Below are positions 57,223 to 64,000 of a stretch of 64,000 nt of DNA, piece after piece (position 1 is the stretch's first letter; every line of letters starts with the position of its first letter). The notes beneath the pieces are model-generated. The model was not told where the DNA came from. It ran no database searches and saw only the letters and a program-made list of their open reading frames with translations. Where the stretch lies: positions 8,013,001-8,077,000 of the forward strand of contig NZ_CP108067.1 in NCBI RefSeq assembly GCF_036178145.1, read 5' to 3'. Position numbers and translations under genes: made by a program. The DNA comes from Streptomyces sp. NBC_00273 (GTDB taxonomy: Bacteria > Actinomycetota > Actinomycetes > Streptomycetales > Streptomycetaceae).

Positions 57223-57228
57223 TATACT
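57223..57228 (+). promoter_or_regulatory. -10 box of a leaderless gene
   Basis: TATACT ends 6 nt before the GTG at 57235, the usual distance from a -10 box to a transcription start. No ribosome binding site lies upstream of the GTG, so the transcript is probably leaderless. Confidence 0.6.
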
Positions 57229-57234
57229 GACGGG

Positions 57235-57591
57235 GTGACTGAGAACCCGCTGCCTCCCTGCCCCGAATGTGCGGGCGCGTACGCCTACGAGATGGGGGCG
57301 CTCCTGGTCTGCCCCGAGTGCGGGCACGAGTGGCCGCTCGCCCCCGGTGAGTCCGGCAGTGTCTCCGAGGAGCGGGTGATCAAGGACGCGGTCGGCAACG
57401 TGCTGGCCGACGGGGACACCGTGACGGTGGTCAAGGGCCTGAAGGTCAAGGGCAGCCCGTCCGGCATCAAGGCGGGCACGAAGGTGCGCAACATCCGCCT
57501 GGTGGAAGGCGTCGACGGCCATGACATCGACTGCAAGATCGAGGGATTCGGCCCGATGCAGCTGAAGTCCAGCGTGGTCAGGAAGGTCTGA
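57235..57591 (+). CDS. PhnA/YjdM-family zinc-ribbon protein
   Basis: 118 aa. An N-terminal zinc ribbon with Cys9, Cys12, Cys26 and Cys29 (CPEC...CPEC) is followed by the PhnA domain [26 protein letters not shown] and [21 protein letters not shown]. Despite the historic phosphonate name, the biochemical role of this family is unsettled. It follows the TetR gene by 23 nt, but has its own promoter and is probably leaderless. Confidence 0.88.
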   Translation: MTENPLPPCPECAGAYAYEMGALLVCPECGHEWPLAPGESGSVSEERVIKDAVGNVLADGDTVTVVKGLKVKGSPSGIKAGTKVRNIRLVEGVDGHDIDCKIEGFGPMQLKSSVVRKV

Positions 57592-57657
57592 CCTGACCTG
57601 ACCGGCAGGGCGAGATCTGGCCGGGCCCGCCGCGGCCGAGCCGCCCGTCGGCGGAGC

Positions 57658-57700
57658 ACGAAGGCGCCTGTCGGGCACGGTCCCGATCAGGCGCCTTCGT
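57658..57700 (+). terminator. Terminator after the PhnA-like gene
   Basis: ACGAAGGCGCCTG (57658-57670) pairs with CAGGCGCCTTCGT (57688-57700). A nested TCGGG/CCCGA stem lies inside. The hairpin sits in the convergent gap with the AfsA gene. Confidence 0.82.
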
Positions 57701-57804
57701 CGTTCTTCCGTAGGGGCGGAGTCGATCCGGCGGGCGGCTCATGAGCCGGCGCGCTCACGGGCCAACGGGATCGCCGGAGGCTTCCCCGGTGGGGGGCGGG
57801 CCGG

Positions 57805-58776
57805 TCAGCGCGCGGCGTACAAGCGGTGGGGGACGGTCGTCGCGGTGGCGATGGACGCCGTGGCGGCGAAGATCACCTCGTCGTTCTGGCGGGCGATGAC
57901 GCGTACGGGATGGCGGTTCGGCGCGCTCGCTTCTTCGGTGTTCGGGAGCGTCTCGATCCAGCAGGCCGAGGTCAGCTCCGCATAGCGGAAGAAACGAATC
58001 TCCATATCGGTCAGGACTCCCCGCCGGGGGTAGGCGGAGCGGTACGCGGCCTGGCGCACGGCTTCCAGGAGCAGCATGCCCGGGGCGTGGTCGACGGGGT
58101 GGTCGAAGAGGATCGGGTGGTTGACGTCGGCCCGGAGCTGGGCGCGCCGCGTGGAGCTGGTGGGGGAGAGGACCACGTCGTGGAAGCGGTCGCGGCCCAC
58201 GCGGCGGGGAGTCAGCGGCGGCGGAAGCGGGATCGTGCGGGCGGCCACATCGGCGAGGTCCCCGTTCCGGCCGCGCAGCCGCTGGTAGACGGCCTCGGGC
58301 TGATTGGTGAATCCGGCCTCGGCGGTGCCGAGGAACTCTCCGCCGCGGGTCGCCGTCACGTGCATGGTGAGACCCGCGAGTCTGCGGCCGCGGCGCGAGA
58401 TGCCGGAGCAGCGGATGTGCAGCGAGATGTCGGCCGGGGTCGAACCGACGGCGAGGGCGTCGGCGTTGGTCGAGTAGCTGAACGTGTCCCAGATCTGGCG
58501 GTGACCGAAGGGGACGTCGTACGCGACGTGGCTGAGGAGCGGGATGGCCTGGCGGACCGATTCGGCAAGGAGGAGGGGGTCGTGGTGACCCCCGTCCGGT
58601 GTGTAGAAGCTGTGGGCGCGCGGCCACTGGGCGGTGACGACGAACTCGTCCGGTGCGACGGTGTGCCATCCGGTGAGCAGGACTTCCGAGTGTGCGCTCT
58701 TGTGTACGTACTCCCGCGGTAAGGCGCTGCTGAGCGCGGCGACGGGTGAGGCGGAGTGATCAGTAGACACAGTCAT
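57805..58776 (-). CDS. afsA: AfsA-family gamma-butyrolactone synthase
   Basis: 323 aa. Two AfsA/hotdog repeats are visible: EYVHKSAHSEVLLTGW...HSFYTPDGGHHDPLLLAESVRQAIPLL in the first half and VNHPILFDHPVDHAPGMLLLEAVRQAAY in the second. AfsA condenses a beta-ketoacyl thioester with dihydroxyacetone phosphate, the key step of A-factor-type GBL synthesis. It is divergent from the receptor gene, with a 25-bp ARE-like element in between. That is the standard feedback arrangement. Confidence 0.93.
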   Translation of the reverse strand: MTVSTDHSASPVAALSSALPREYVHKSAHSEVLLTGWHTVAPDEFVVTAQWPRAHSFYTPDGGHHDPLLLAESVRQAIPLLSHVAYDVPFGHRQIWDTFSYSTNADALAVGSTPADISLHIRCSGISRRGRRLAGLTMHVTATRGGEFLGTAEAGFTNQPEAVYQRLRGRNGDLADVAARTIPLPPPLTPRRVGRDRFHDVVLSPTSSTRRAQLRADVNHPILFDHPVDHAPGMLLLEAVRQAAYRSAYPRRGVLTDMEIRFFRYAELTSACWIETLPNTEEASAPNRHPVRVIARQNDEVIFAATASIATATTVPHRLYAAR

Positions 58777-58832
58777 GGTTGAGCCCCCCTGGAACGTCGG
58801 ACATGAGCTGGTGCTTGTTCGGCGCAGGTCCT

Positions 58833-58857
58833 AAAATAAAGGATGTTCGTTTTTTTT
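58833..58857. promoter_or_regulatory. ARE-like GBL-receptor operator 1
   Basis: AAAATAAAGGATGTTC followed by G and eight T (58833-58857) lies between afsA and the receptor gene. It is a partial palindrome and is 21 of 25 identical to the element at 63415-63439. AT-rich sites of this kind are bound by ArpA/ScbR-type receptors. Binding is inferred. Confidence 0.7.
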
Positions 58858-58878
58858 GTCGAGATTAGTTAGGTGCCC

Positions 58879-59604
58879 ATGTCAGAACGAAAGCAACAAC
58901 GCGCCCCCCAACTCAGGGCAGTTCAGACCAAAGCGGCCATCCTGCGCGCCGCGGCCGAGGTCTTCGACGAGTTCGGCTTCAGCGGCGCCAGCATCAGCAA
59001 GATCATGAAGCGGGCGGACGTCACCCAGGGCGGGATGTACTTCCACTTCAGCTCCAAGGAGGAGCTCGCCTACGCCGTCATGGTCGGCCAGGGCGACGGC
59101 CTGGAGTTCCCCGCCGGCGAGGACGGCCTGCAGCACCTGATGGACATCACGCTCTACCTCGCCGAGCAGCTCCAGCACAATCCGGTGCTCCGCGCAGGCG
59201 TGCGACTGGCCGTGGAACAGGGGGAGTTCGGCCTGCGCGACGACGTCGCCTACCAAGCCTGGGTGCTGGAGTTCCGTCAGCAGCTGCGCTTCGCCCGGGC
59301 GAAGGGCGAACTCCAGCCGGACGTCGACGACCACGAACTGGCCTGGGTGCTGGTCAGCTCCTTCACCGGGGCGCAGCTCTTCTCCCAGGCGTCCACCGGC
59401 CGGGCCGACCTGCCGCAGCGGATAGCTTCCTTGTGGCGCTACCTGCTGCCCGCGGTGGCCGCCGACGACATCCGGGGCGGACTGCGCCTGTCGCTGCCGC
59501 CGACGGAGCCGAAGCCGGAGACGGAGCCGGAGCCGGAGTCGAAGCCGGAGCCGGAAGCGAAGCCGGAGCCCAGGTCGAAGTCGGCATCGGGGAAGCGGGC
59601 GTGA
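58879..59604 (+). CDS. GBL receptor (ArpA/ScbR-type TetR regulator) with acidic repeat tail
   Basis: 241 aa. The DNA-binding part, QTKAAILRAAAEVFDEFGFSGASISKIMKRADVTQGGMYFHFSSKEELAYAVM, is the typical ArpA/ScbR pattern with GGMYFHF. The ligand domain follows to about residue 205. The last 30 residues are a Glu-Pro/Lys-Pro repeat (EPEPESKPEPEAKPEPRS) not usual in this family. GTG 58873 is an alternative start. It overlaps the epimerase gene (GTGA). It should repress afsA and itself until GBL binds. Confidence 0.92.
   Translation: MSERKQQRAPQLRAVQTKAAILRAAAEVFDEFGFSGASISKIMKRADVTQGGMYFHFSSKEELAYAVMVGQGDGLEFPAGEDGLQHLMDITLYLAEQLQHNPVLRAGVRLAVEQGEFGLRDDVAYQAWVLEFRQQLRFARAKGELQPDVDDHELAWVLVSSFTGAQLFSQASTGRADLPQRIASLWRYLLPAVAADDIRGGLRLSLPPTEPKPETEPEPESKPEPEAKPEPRSKSASGKRA
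59510..59582 (+). repeat. Simple repeat encoding the acidic tail of the receptor
   Basis: Repeated GAGCCGGAG/AAGCCGGAG units at the 3' end of the receptor gene encode alternating Glu/Lys and Pro. Slippage could change the tail length. Confidence 0.7.
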
Positions 59605-60557
59605 GTACCCCTCGTGTCGTCGTCACCGGCGCGACGGGCTTCGTGGGGTCGGCGGTGCTGCGCCGACTGACCGGGCGGGACGAGCAGGCCGTGGTCCGTG
59701 CGGTGTCCCGCACGCAGGCCCACACGGCCTTATCCGGAGCGCAGTGGGTGGGCGCGGACCTGGCGGACGGACCGTCCCTGCGCGGGGTGTGCGACGGCGC
59801 GGACGTCCTGTTGTCCCTGGCCTCCTACGTCGGACCGGACGCCGACCGGTGCACCGCGGTCAACTCCGCCGGAACCGCGGCCCTGGTGGCCGAGGCCCGG
59901 CGGGCCGGAGTGGGGCGGATCATCCACCTGTCCACCTGCGCGGTCTACGGTCCGGGCCCGCACCGGGGGCTGGACGTGGGCGAGTTGGTGCCCGCCCCGG
60001 TATCGGCGGCCAGCGGCAGCCGACTGGCGGGGGAGGGGCCGGTGCTCGACGCGGGGGGACTGGTCCTGCGCGCGGGGCTCGTGCTGGGGCGGGGCGACCG
60101 GTGGGCCGTACCGGCCCTCGTCGACTCCTTCCGGCGGGTACCGGCACGCTGGGGCGCGGGAGCCGGGCTCGCCTCCTTCGTCGACGTCGACGACCTGGCG
60201 CGGCTCATCGTGGCGCTCGCGCTCGGTGGCGGCGCCGCGGCCGACGCCACGGGTGTCCTGCACGCCCACCACCCCGAGCCGGTGCGCAACCGGGACCTCA
60301 TGGACGTCCTGGCCGAGCACCGCGTGCTGCCGGCGCGGCCCGACGTCGACTGGTCGTGGCGCAGGTGTCTGGACACCCTGGCCGAGACCCCGGGATGGGT
60401 GAGCGAGCGTCAGTTCACTTTGCTTGCCGGTGATCACTGGTACCGCGCCGACGAGGCATGGGAGCGCGCCGGGATCGAACCGGGGCCCGGCCCGCTGAGC
60501 CGGATCGGCCCGGCGGCCCAGTGGTACCGGGAGAGGGGCGGGATCGCCCCGGGGTGA
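59601..60557 (+). CDS. NAD-dependent epimerase/dehydratase family protein
   Basis: 318 aa. A Rossmann fold with VVVTGATGFVGSAVLRRLTG (GxxGxxG) at the N-terminus, and STCAVYGPG, a short-chain YxxxK-less variant. Translation is coupled to the receptor gene through GTGA. Other GBL clusters carry a reductase next to afsA, so this protein may reduce or modify a GBL intermediate. The family also acts on sugar nucleotides, and the phosphomannomutase downstream fits that too. Confidence 0.8.
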   Translation: MSTPRVVVTGATGFVGSAVLRRLTGRDEQAVVRAVSRTQAHTALSGAQWVGADLADGPSLRGVCDGADVLLSLASYVGPDADRCTAVNSAGTAALVAEARRAGVGRIIHLSTCAVYGPGPHRGLDVGELVPAPVSAASGSRLAGEGPVLDAGGLVLRAGLVLGRGDRWAVPALVDSFRRVPARWGAGAGLASFVDVDDLARLIVALALGGGAAADATGVLHAHHPEPVRNRDLMDVLAEHRVLPARPDVDWSWRRCLDTLAETPGWVSERQFTLLAGDHWYRADEAWERAGIEPGPGPLSRIGPAAQWYRERGGIAPG

Positions 60558-60662
60558 CGGCGATCTGCCAAAGCCTCAGTGGGATCGGGCGTGGGCGGGC
60601 TGTGTCGAGCAGGGCGGCGGGTAGCGTCCGCAGCACAGCCGGTCACCCCTGAAGGAGTGGAA

Positions 60663-62030
60663 ATGTCCGATCTTTCGAACATCGTCAAGGCGTATGACGT
60701 GCGTGGCGTCGTGCCGGACGAGTGGGACGAGTCCCTGGCCGAGCTGTTCGGTGCCGCGTTCGTCGAGGTCGTGGGCGCTGGGGCGATCGTGATCGGTCAT
60801 GACATGCGTCCGTCGTCGCCGGGTTTGTCGGCCGCGTTCGCGCGGGGTGCGGCGGCGCGGGGTGTGGACGTCACGCTGATCGGTCTGTGTTCGACGGACC
60901 AGCTGTACTACGCGTCGGGTTCGCTGGACCTGCCGGGTGCGATGTTCACGGCCTCCCACAATCCGGCGCAGTACAACGGCATCAAGCTCTGTCGTGCGGG
61001 TGCGGCTCCGGTGGGTCAGGACACGGGTTTGTCGCAGATCCGTGAGCTGGTGGAGAAGTGGTCGGACGAGGGTGCTCCCGTGATCCCCGAAGGCACCGTC
61101 TCCGGAACGGTCACGGAGCAGGACACGCTCATCGGTTACGCCGCCCACCTCAAGGGTTTGGTGGACCTGTCGTCGATCCGTCCGTTGAAGGTGGTCGTGG
61201 ACGCGGGCAACGGGATGGGTGGCCACACGGTTCCGACGGTGTTCGAGGGTCTGCCGTTGGACGTGGTGCCGATGTACTTCGAGTTGGACGGGACGTTCCC
61301 GAACCACGAGGCGAACCCGCTGGATCCGAAGAACATCGTGGACTTGCAGGCGCGGGTGTTGGCGGAGGGTGCGGATCTGGGTATCGCGTTCGACGGTGAC
61401 GCGGACCGTTGCTTCATCGTGGACGAGCAGGGCATTGGTGTGTCGCCGTCGGCGATCACTGCGTTGGTTGCGGCGCGCGAGCTGGCCCGCAACGGTGGCG
61501 CCGGCACCGTGATCCACAACCTGATCACCTCTTGGTCGGTTCCCGAGGTCGTTCGCGAGAACGGCGGGACGCCGGTCCGCACTCGTGTCGGTCACTCCTT
61601 CATCAAGGAGGAGATGGCGAAGACGGGTGCGATCTTCGGTGGTGAGCACTCGGCGCACTACTACTTCAAGGACTTCTGGAACGCGGACACGGGCATGTTG
61701 GCTGCGTTGCACGTGTTGGCGGCGTTGGGTGGTCAGGACGGTCCGTTGTCGGCGTTGGTGGCCTCCTACGACCGTTACGCGGGCTCGGGGGAGATCAACT
61801 CCACGGTTGCGGACCAGGCGGCCCGTCTGGCGGCGGTGAAGGCGACCTACGGCGACACCGAGGGCGTCACGTTGGACGAGCTGGACGGTCTGACGGTGAC
61901 CGCCCAGGACTGGTGGTTCAACGTGCGTGCCTCCAACACCGAGCCGTTGCTGCGGCTGAACGTCGAGGCCCGTGACGAGGCCACGCTGGCCAAGGTCCGC
62001 GACGAGGCCCTGGCCCTCATCCGCGCCTGA
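60663..62030 (+). CDS. manB: Phosphomannomutase/phosphoglucomutase
   Basis: 455 aa. Catalytic phosphoserine Ser98 in TASHNP, metal loop DGDADRC and sugar-binding GGEHSAHYYF with C-terminal RASNTEPLLRLN. It interconverts mannose or glucose 6- and 1-phosphates for GDP-mannose, cell-wall and glycan synthesis. AAGGAG precedes ATG 60663. Codon use is T/G-ending (GGT, CGT, TTG) over long stretches, unlike its neighbours. It lies 105 nt after the epimerase. Confidence 0.95.
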   Translation: MSDLSNIVKAYDVRGVVPDEWDESLAELFGAAFVEVVGAGAIVIGHDMRPSSPGLSAAFARGAAARGVDVTLIGLCSTDQLYYASGSLDLPGAMFTASHNPAQYNGIKLCRAGAAPVGQDTGLSQIRELVEKWSDEGAPVIPEGTVSGTVTEQDTLIGYAAHLKGLVDLSSIRPLKVVVDAGNGMGGHTVPTVFEGLPLDVVPMYFELDGTFPNHEANPLDPKNIVDLQARVLAEGADLGIAFDGDADRCFIVDEQGIGVSPSAITALVAARELARNGGAGTVIHNLITSWSVPEVVRENGGTPVRTRVGHSFIKEEMAKTGAIFGGEHSAHYYFKDFWNADTGMLAALHVLAALGGQDGPLSALVASYDRYAGSGEINSTVADQAARLAAVKATYGDTEGVTLDELDGLTVTAQDWWFNVRASNTEPLLRLNVEARDEATLAKVRDEALALIRA

Positions 62031-62059
62031 CCCGCCGTTTCAGGCCGGGCTCCGCCCGA

Positions 62060-62114
62060 CCCAGCCCCGCCGGCGTTTGAGCAGGGGGCACCTCCCAGCG
62101 GTAGCTGGGGGAGG
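62060..62114. repeat. Dispersed Streptomyces-type intergenic repeat with hairpin
   Basis: CCTCCCAGC (62091-62099) and GCTGGGGGAGG (62104-62114) form a stem with a GGTA loop and one bulged G. It follows a CCGGCGTTTGAG element at about 62070-62081, related to the loop of the hairpin at 12146-12174. It probably terminates manB and the convergent DDE gene. Confidence 0.65.
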
Positions 62115-62168
62115 GTCCGGGCGGAGCCCGGTGCCCGGCGGAGCCGGGTTCCTCCGAACCCACGCCGC

Positions 62169-63365
62169 TCAGGCGGACCGCCCGACCCCCGCCTCACCAC
62201 ACCGCACCGCGTACGCGTACGCCGCTGACATCAGCGTCATGTGATGGTGCCAGCCCGGGAAGGACCGCCCCTCGAAGTCGAGGAGCCCGAACTCGTCGGC
62301 CAGCGAGCCGAGCACCGCGCCGGACCGGGCCGACCGTCGCACCAGGTGCAGCAGGTCGTCCATCCGGTGGCGGTTCATGTTGGTGAGCCAGACGGGTCCG
62401 CCGCCCCGCCGGTCCGGCCGCCGTTCGCCGAACAGCCGGTAGATCTGCTGCGCCCCGCGCCCTGCCGATTCCCCCTCCGGCAACCGGACCAGCGCCGAGT
62501 GGATGCGCTGGCGCTGCGGACGCACGTCGGGGCCGGCGAGCGGCGTGCTGTACGGGTGGCTGGTGTTGCCCAGCCGGGCGATGTCGCCCGCGGTGGTCCC
62601 GCCGCGCCCGGGTGTGCGCGCGCGATCGCCGCCCTGTGCCGGGACGGCGGCGCGGACCGTGAGGGCGGGCGGTACGGACACCAGGAAGTCGTGCCCGCGG
62701 CGGCTGAGCACGCCGATCAGCGCGGCGGCGCCGCCGCCGAGGCGGCTCAGGTCGGCGACCACGGGGGGATGCGCCGACGAGGTACGGGAGGCGATCCAGT
62801 CGACGAGCTCCAGTACGAGGGCCTCCGGAGCCTGGTGGACGACCTCGGGGGAGATGCGTGCCCGGCGGCGCAGGACGGGATCCGTCACCCAGGCCTCGGG
62901 AAGGGCCAGCCGCCAGTCGACGGGCACGTTCATGCCGTCCAGGGAAAGGAAGAGGCAGAAGCCCAACTGGCAGTTGACGATGCGTCCGGCGGCGGGGTCG
63001 AAGCGGCGGTGCACGCCGACCGAGTGCTCACCGCGTTTGGGGAAGCACACCTGCCCGATCGCCCAGGCCCGCACGGGATGCCGTTCCTCCACCCACCGGA
63101 GCAGTTCGGTGCGGGCCGGATTCCAGTCCCAGGGGCTCGCGTTGATGAACTGCTGGAGGGACTGGGAGGCGGTGGGCGACTCGGTGACGGACGCCGCGAG
63201 CCTGCGTACGGACTTCTTCCCCGGGGTGGTGAGCAGTCCCTGTAGGTAGACCCGGGCCCAGCGCCGCTGGTCGGCTCTCGGTAAGTGACCGAAGAGGCGT
63301 TCCGTGAAGTCGGCCAGGGCGGTGTCACCGGCAGCCAGGGCTCTGGTCCTTGTCCGTGTCGTCAT
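62169..63365 (-). CDS. IS701-like DDE transposase-derived protein, catalytic residues lost
   Basis: 398 aa. Overall similarity to IS701-family transposases is visible: FGHLPRADQRRWARVYLQGLL, FPKRGEHSVGV, VDWRLALPEAWVTDP, VVAD and FEGRSFPGWHHHMTL. Where active members have DDTGFPK, this protein has GQVCFPK (104-110), so the first Asp is gone. The middle Asp205 remains. The catalytic Glu position before FEGRS aligns with Ser354. No terminal inverted repeats or target duplications were seen. GGAGGGGGAGA precedes the ATG. It is probably a domesticated protein with a DNA-binding or regulatory role. Confidence 0.75.
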   Translation of the reverse strand: MTTRTRTRALAAGDTALADFTERLFGHLPRADQRRWARVYLQGLLTTPGKKSVRRLAASVTESPTASQSLQQFINASPWDWNPARTELLRWVEERHPVRAWAIGQVCFPKRGEHSVGVHRRFDPAAGRIVNCQLGFCLFLSLDGMNVPVDWRLALPEAWVTDPVLRRRARISPEVVHQAPEALVLELVDWIASRTSSAHPPVVADLSRLGGGAAALIGVLSRRGHDFLVSVPPALTVRAAVPAQGGDRARTPGRGGTTAGDIARLGNTSHPYSTPLAGPDVRPQRQRIHSALVRLPEGESAGRGAQQIYRLFGERRPDRRGGGPVWLTNMNRHRMDDLLHLVRRSARSGAVLGSLADEFGLLDFEGRSFPGWHHHMTLMSAAYAYAVRCGEAGVGRSA

Positions 63366-63680
63366 CTGTCTCCCCCTCCACTGCGGACGTCGGCGTGCGC
63401 CGTCTACTACTCATAGAATACAGAACGTTCGTTTTTTTTCTAGCGAACCTATGGCGTCCCGCCCACGACTTAGGCACGTTGGATCCGGAGGCCTGCGGCG
63501 CCCGTGCCGCAGTCGTGCCGCAGTCGTGCAGGGCCGTCCTCCGGGAGGCCGGGCATGGGCGCTTCTTCGTCAAGTCGGCGTTGTCGGCGGTCGGCGCCGG
63601 GGCGACGCTGGAGGTCGCCATCTCCGTGCGGGGCGCAATGGCGAGTGAGGAACGACCTGGATGGCAGTGATAGCGCAGTG
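63366..63680. other. Divergent intergenic region at the DDE gene
   Basis: 315 bp holding ARE-like element 2 (63415-63439) near the DDE gene start, a short direct repeat GTGCCGCAGTC at about 63508-63529 and the upstream region of the second TetR gene. Small open frames here lack ribosome binding sites and are not called. Confidence 0.6.
63415..63439. promoter_or_regulatory. ARE-like GBL-receptor operator 2
   Basis: The element AGAATACAGAACGTTC, then G and eight T (63415-63439), shares 21 of 25 positions with element 1 at 58833-58857. GAACGTTC is self-complementary. It lies 50 bp upstream of the DDE gene start. Downstream on the plus strand, CTAGCGAACC gives an additional GTTCG/CGAAC inverted pair. 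Confidence 0.7.
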
Positions 63681-64000
63681 GTGAAGCAAGAGCGCGGCGT
63701 ACGCACCCGTAATCATCTGATCTCGGTGGCCGCCGTTGAATTCGACCGCAATGGGTACGACGGGACCTCCCTTTCCCGGCTGAGCCGCTCCGCCGGAATT
63801 TCGATCGGAGCGCTCACCTTTCATTTCGCAGCGAAGGGGGAGTTGGCTTCTGCCGTCGAGGATTCGGGACGCGCGGCCACCCGCAGGGTGGTCGAGGGGG
63901 TGACGGCCCGTGGCGGCCCGGCGCTGGACACCGTTTCCGCGCTCGTCCTCGCCCTCGGCCGGCTGATCGAGACGGACGCGGCCGTGCGCGCCGCGGCGCG
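63681..64000 (+). CDS. TetR-family GBL-receptor-like regulator, 5' part
   Basis: The first 106 codons run off the window end. The DNA-binding domain is KQERGVRTRNHLISVAAVEFDRNGYDGTSLSRLSRSAGISIGALTFHFAAKGELASAV. GALTFHF in place of the usual GALYFHF pattern supports a receptor or pseudo-receptor of the ArpA/ScbR group. The GTG at 63681 is preceded in frame by another GTG at 63678. It is divergent from the DDE gene across ARE-like element 2. Confidence 0.75.
   Translation, partial: MKQERGVRTRNHLISVAAVEFDRNGYDGTSLSRLSRSAGISIGALTFHFAAKGELASAVEDSGRAATRRVVEGVTARGGPALDTVSALVLALGRLIETDAAVRAAA

Noticed and set aside
62169..63365. Recent active insertion sequence
   Set aside because: There are no visible terminal inverted repeats or target duplication, catalytic positions are changed, and the gene has its own regulated promoter region. 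It is listed as a transposase-derived gene instead.
63350..63670. Small plus-strand open frame of about 106 codons between the DDE and TetR genes
   Set aside because: It lacks a ribosome binding site and a recognisable product, and overlaps the ARE-like element and both flanking gene starts.

Overview
The window is very GC-rich with a strong G/C bias at third codon positions, frequent GTG starts and many 4-bp ATGA/GTGA overlaps. Its gene content includes a ureABCFGD-type urease operon without ureE, MurT/GatD, an AfsA/GBL-receptor locus, spore-pigment-type polyketide genes, a DUF5999 protein and an AfsR-like STAND protein. Together these point to a Streptomyces chromosome or a close relative. 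No rRNA, tRNA or CRISPR array was seen.

Layout. 1-4257: urease operon (partial ureB, ureC, ureF, ureG, ureD). 4439-12843: mostly housekeeping genes (secreted TAP-type peptidase, PlsC-type acyltransferase, CtaG-like membrane protein with a 52-aa partner, PfkA, MurT-GatD, peptide deformylase, TetR regulator). 13060-16079: acyl-CoA dehydrogenase with two TetR-type palindromes, an LppU-like membrane protein, an SRPBCC protein and two very small genes. 16126-21459: AfsR-like STAND/TPR protein, FnIII lipoprotein with a DasR-like site, a small membrane protein and a secreted beta-propeller protein. 21640-34116: a large minus-strand organosulfur module with four flavin-dependent monooxygenases, a GNAT protein, a polar-amino-acid-type ABC transporter, an arylsulfotransferase-like protein and an SsuABC/NrtABC-type transporter. 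It ends at a divergent XRE-cupin regulator with a 31-bp palindrome between them. 34848-38729: HTH-nSTAND-WD40 protein.

38880-45900: small secreted proteins, then a spore-pigment-like set (O-methyltransferase, ACP, ABM-SchA/CurD fusion, FAD hydroxylase) that has no ketosynthase. 45996-50104: lipoprotein, cobalamin riboswitch plus metE, TetR regulator. 50233-57591: secreted amidohydrolase with a C-terminal F5/8C domain, serine hydrolase, MmyB-type regulator, FAD monooxygenase/TetR pair with a tandem palindromic operator, and a PhnA-like leaderless gene. 57805-64000: gamma-butyrolactone (GBL) locus. It holds an AfsA synthase, a divergent ArpA/ScbR-type receptor with an unusual acidic tail, a coupled NAD-dependent epimerase, a phosphomannomutase, an IS701-type DDE protein that has lost catalytic positions, and a divergent truncated second TetR/receptor-like gene.

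The most unusual region is the right end. A 25-bp element upstream of the afsA/receptor pair recurs (21 of 25 identical) upstream of the transposase-derived gene. This suggests that a domesticated, probably inactive transposase is under GBL-receptor control. The ketosynthase-less pigment-like cluster and the organosulfur module are the next most interesting.
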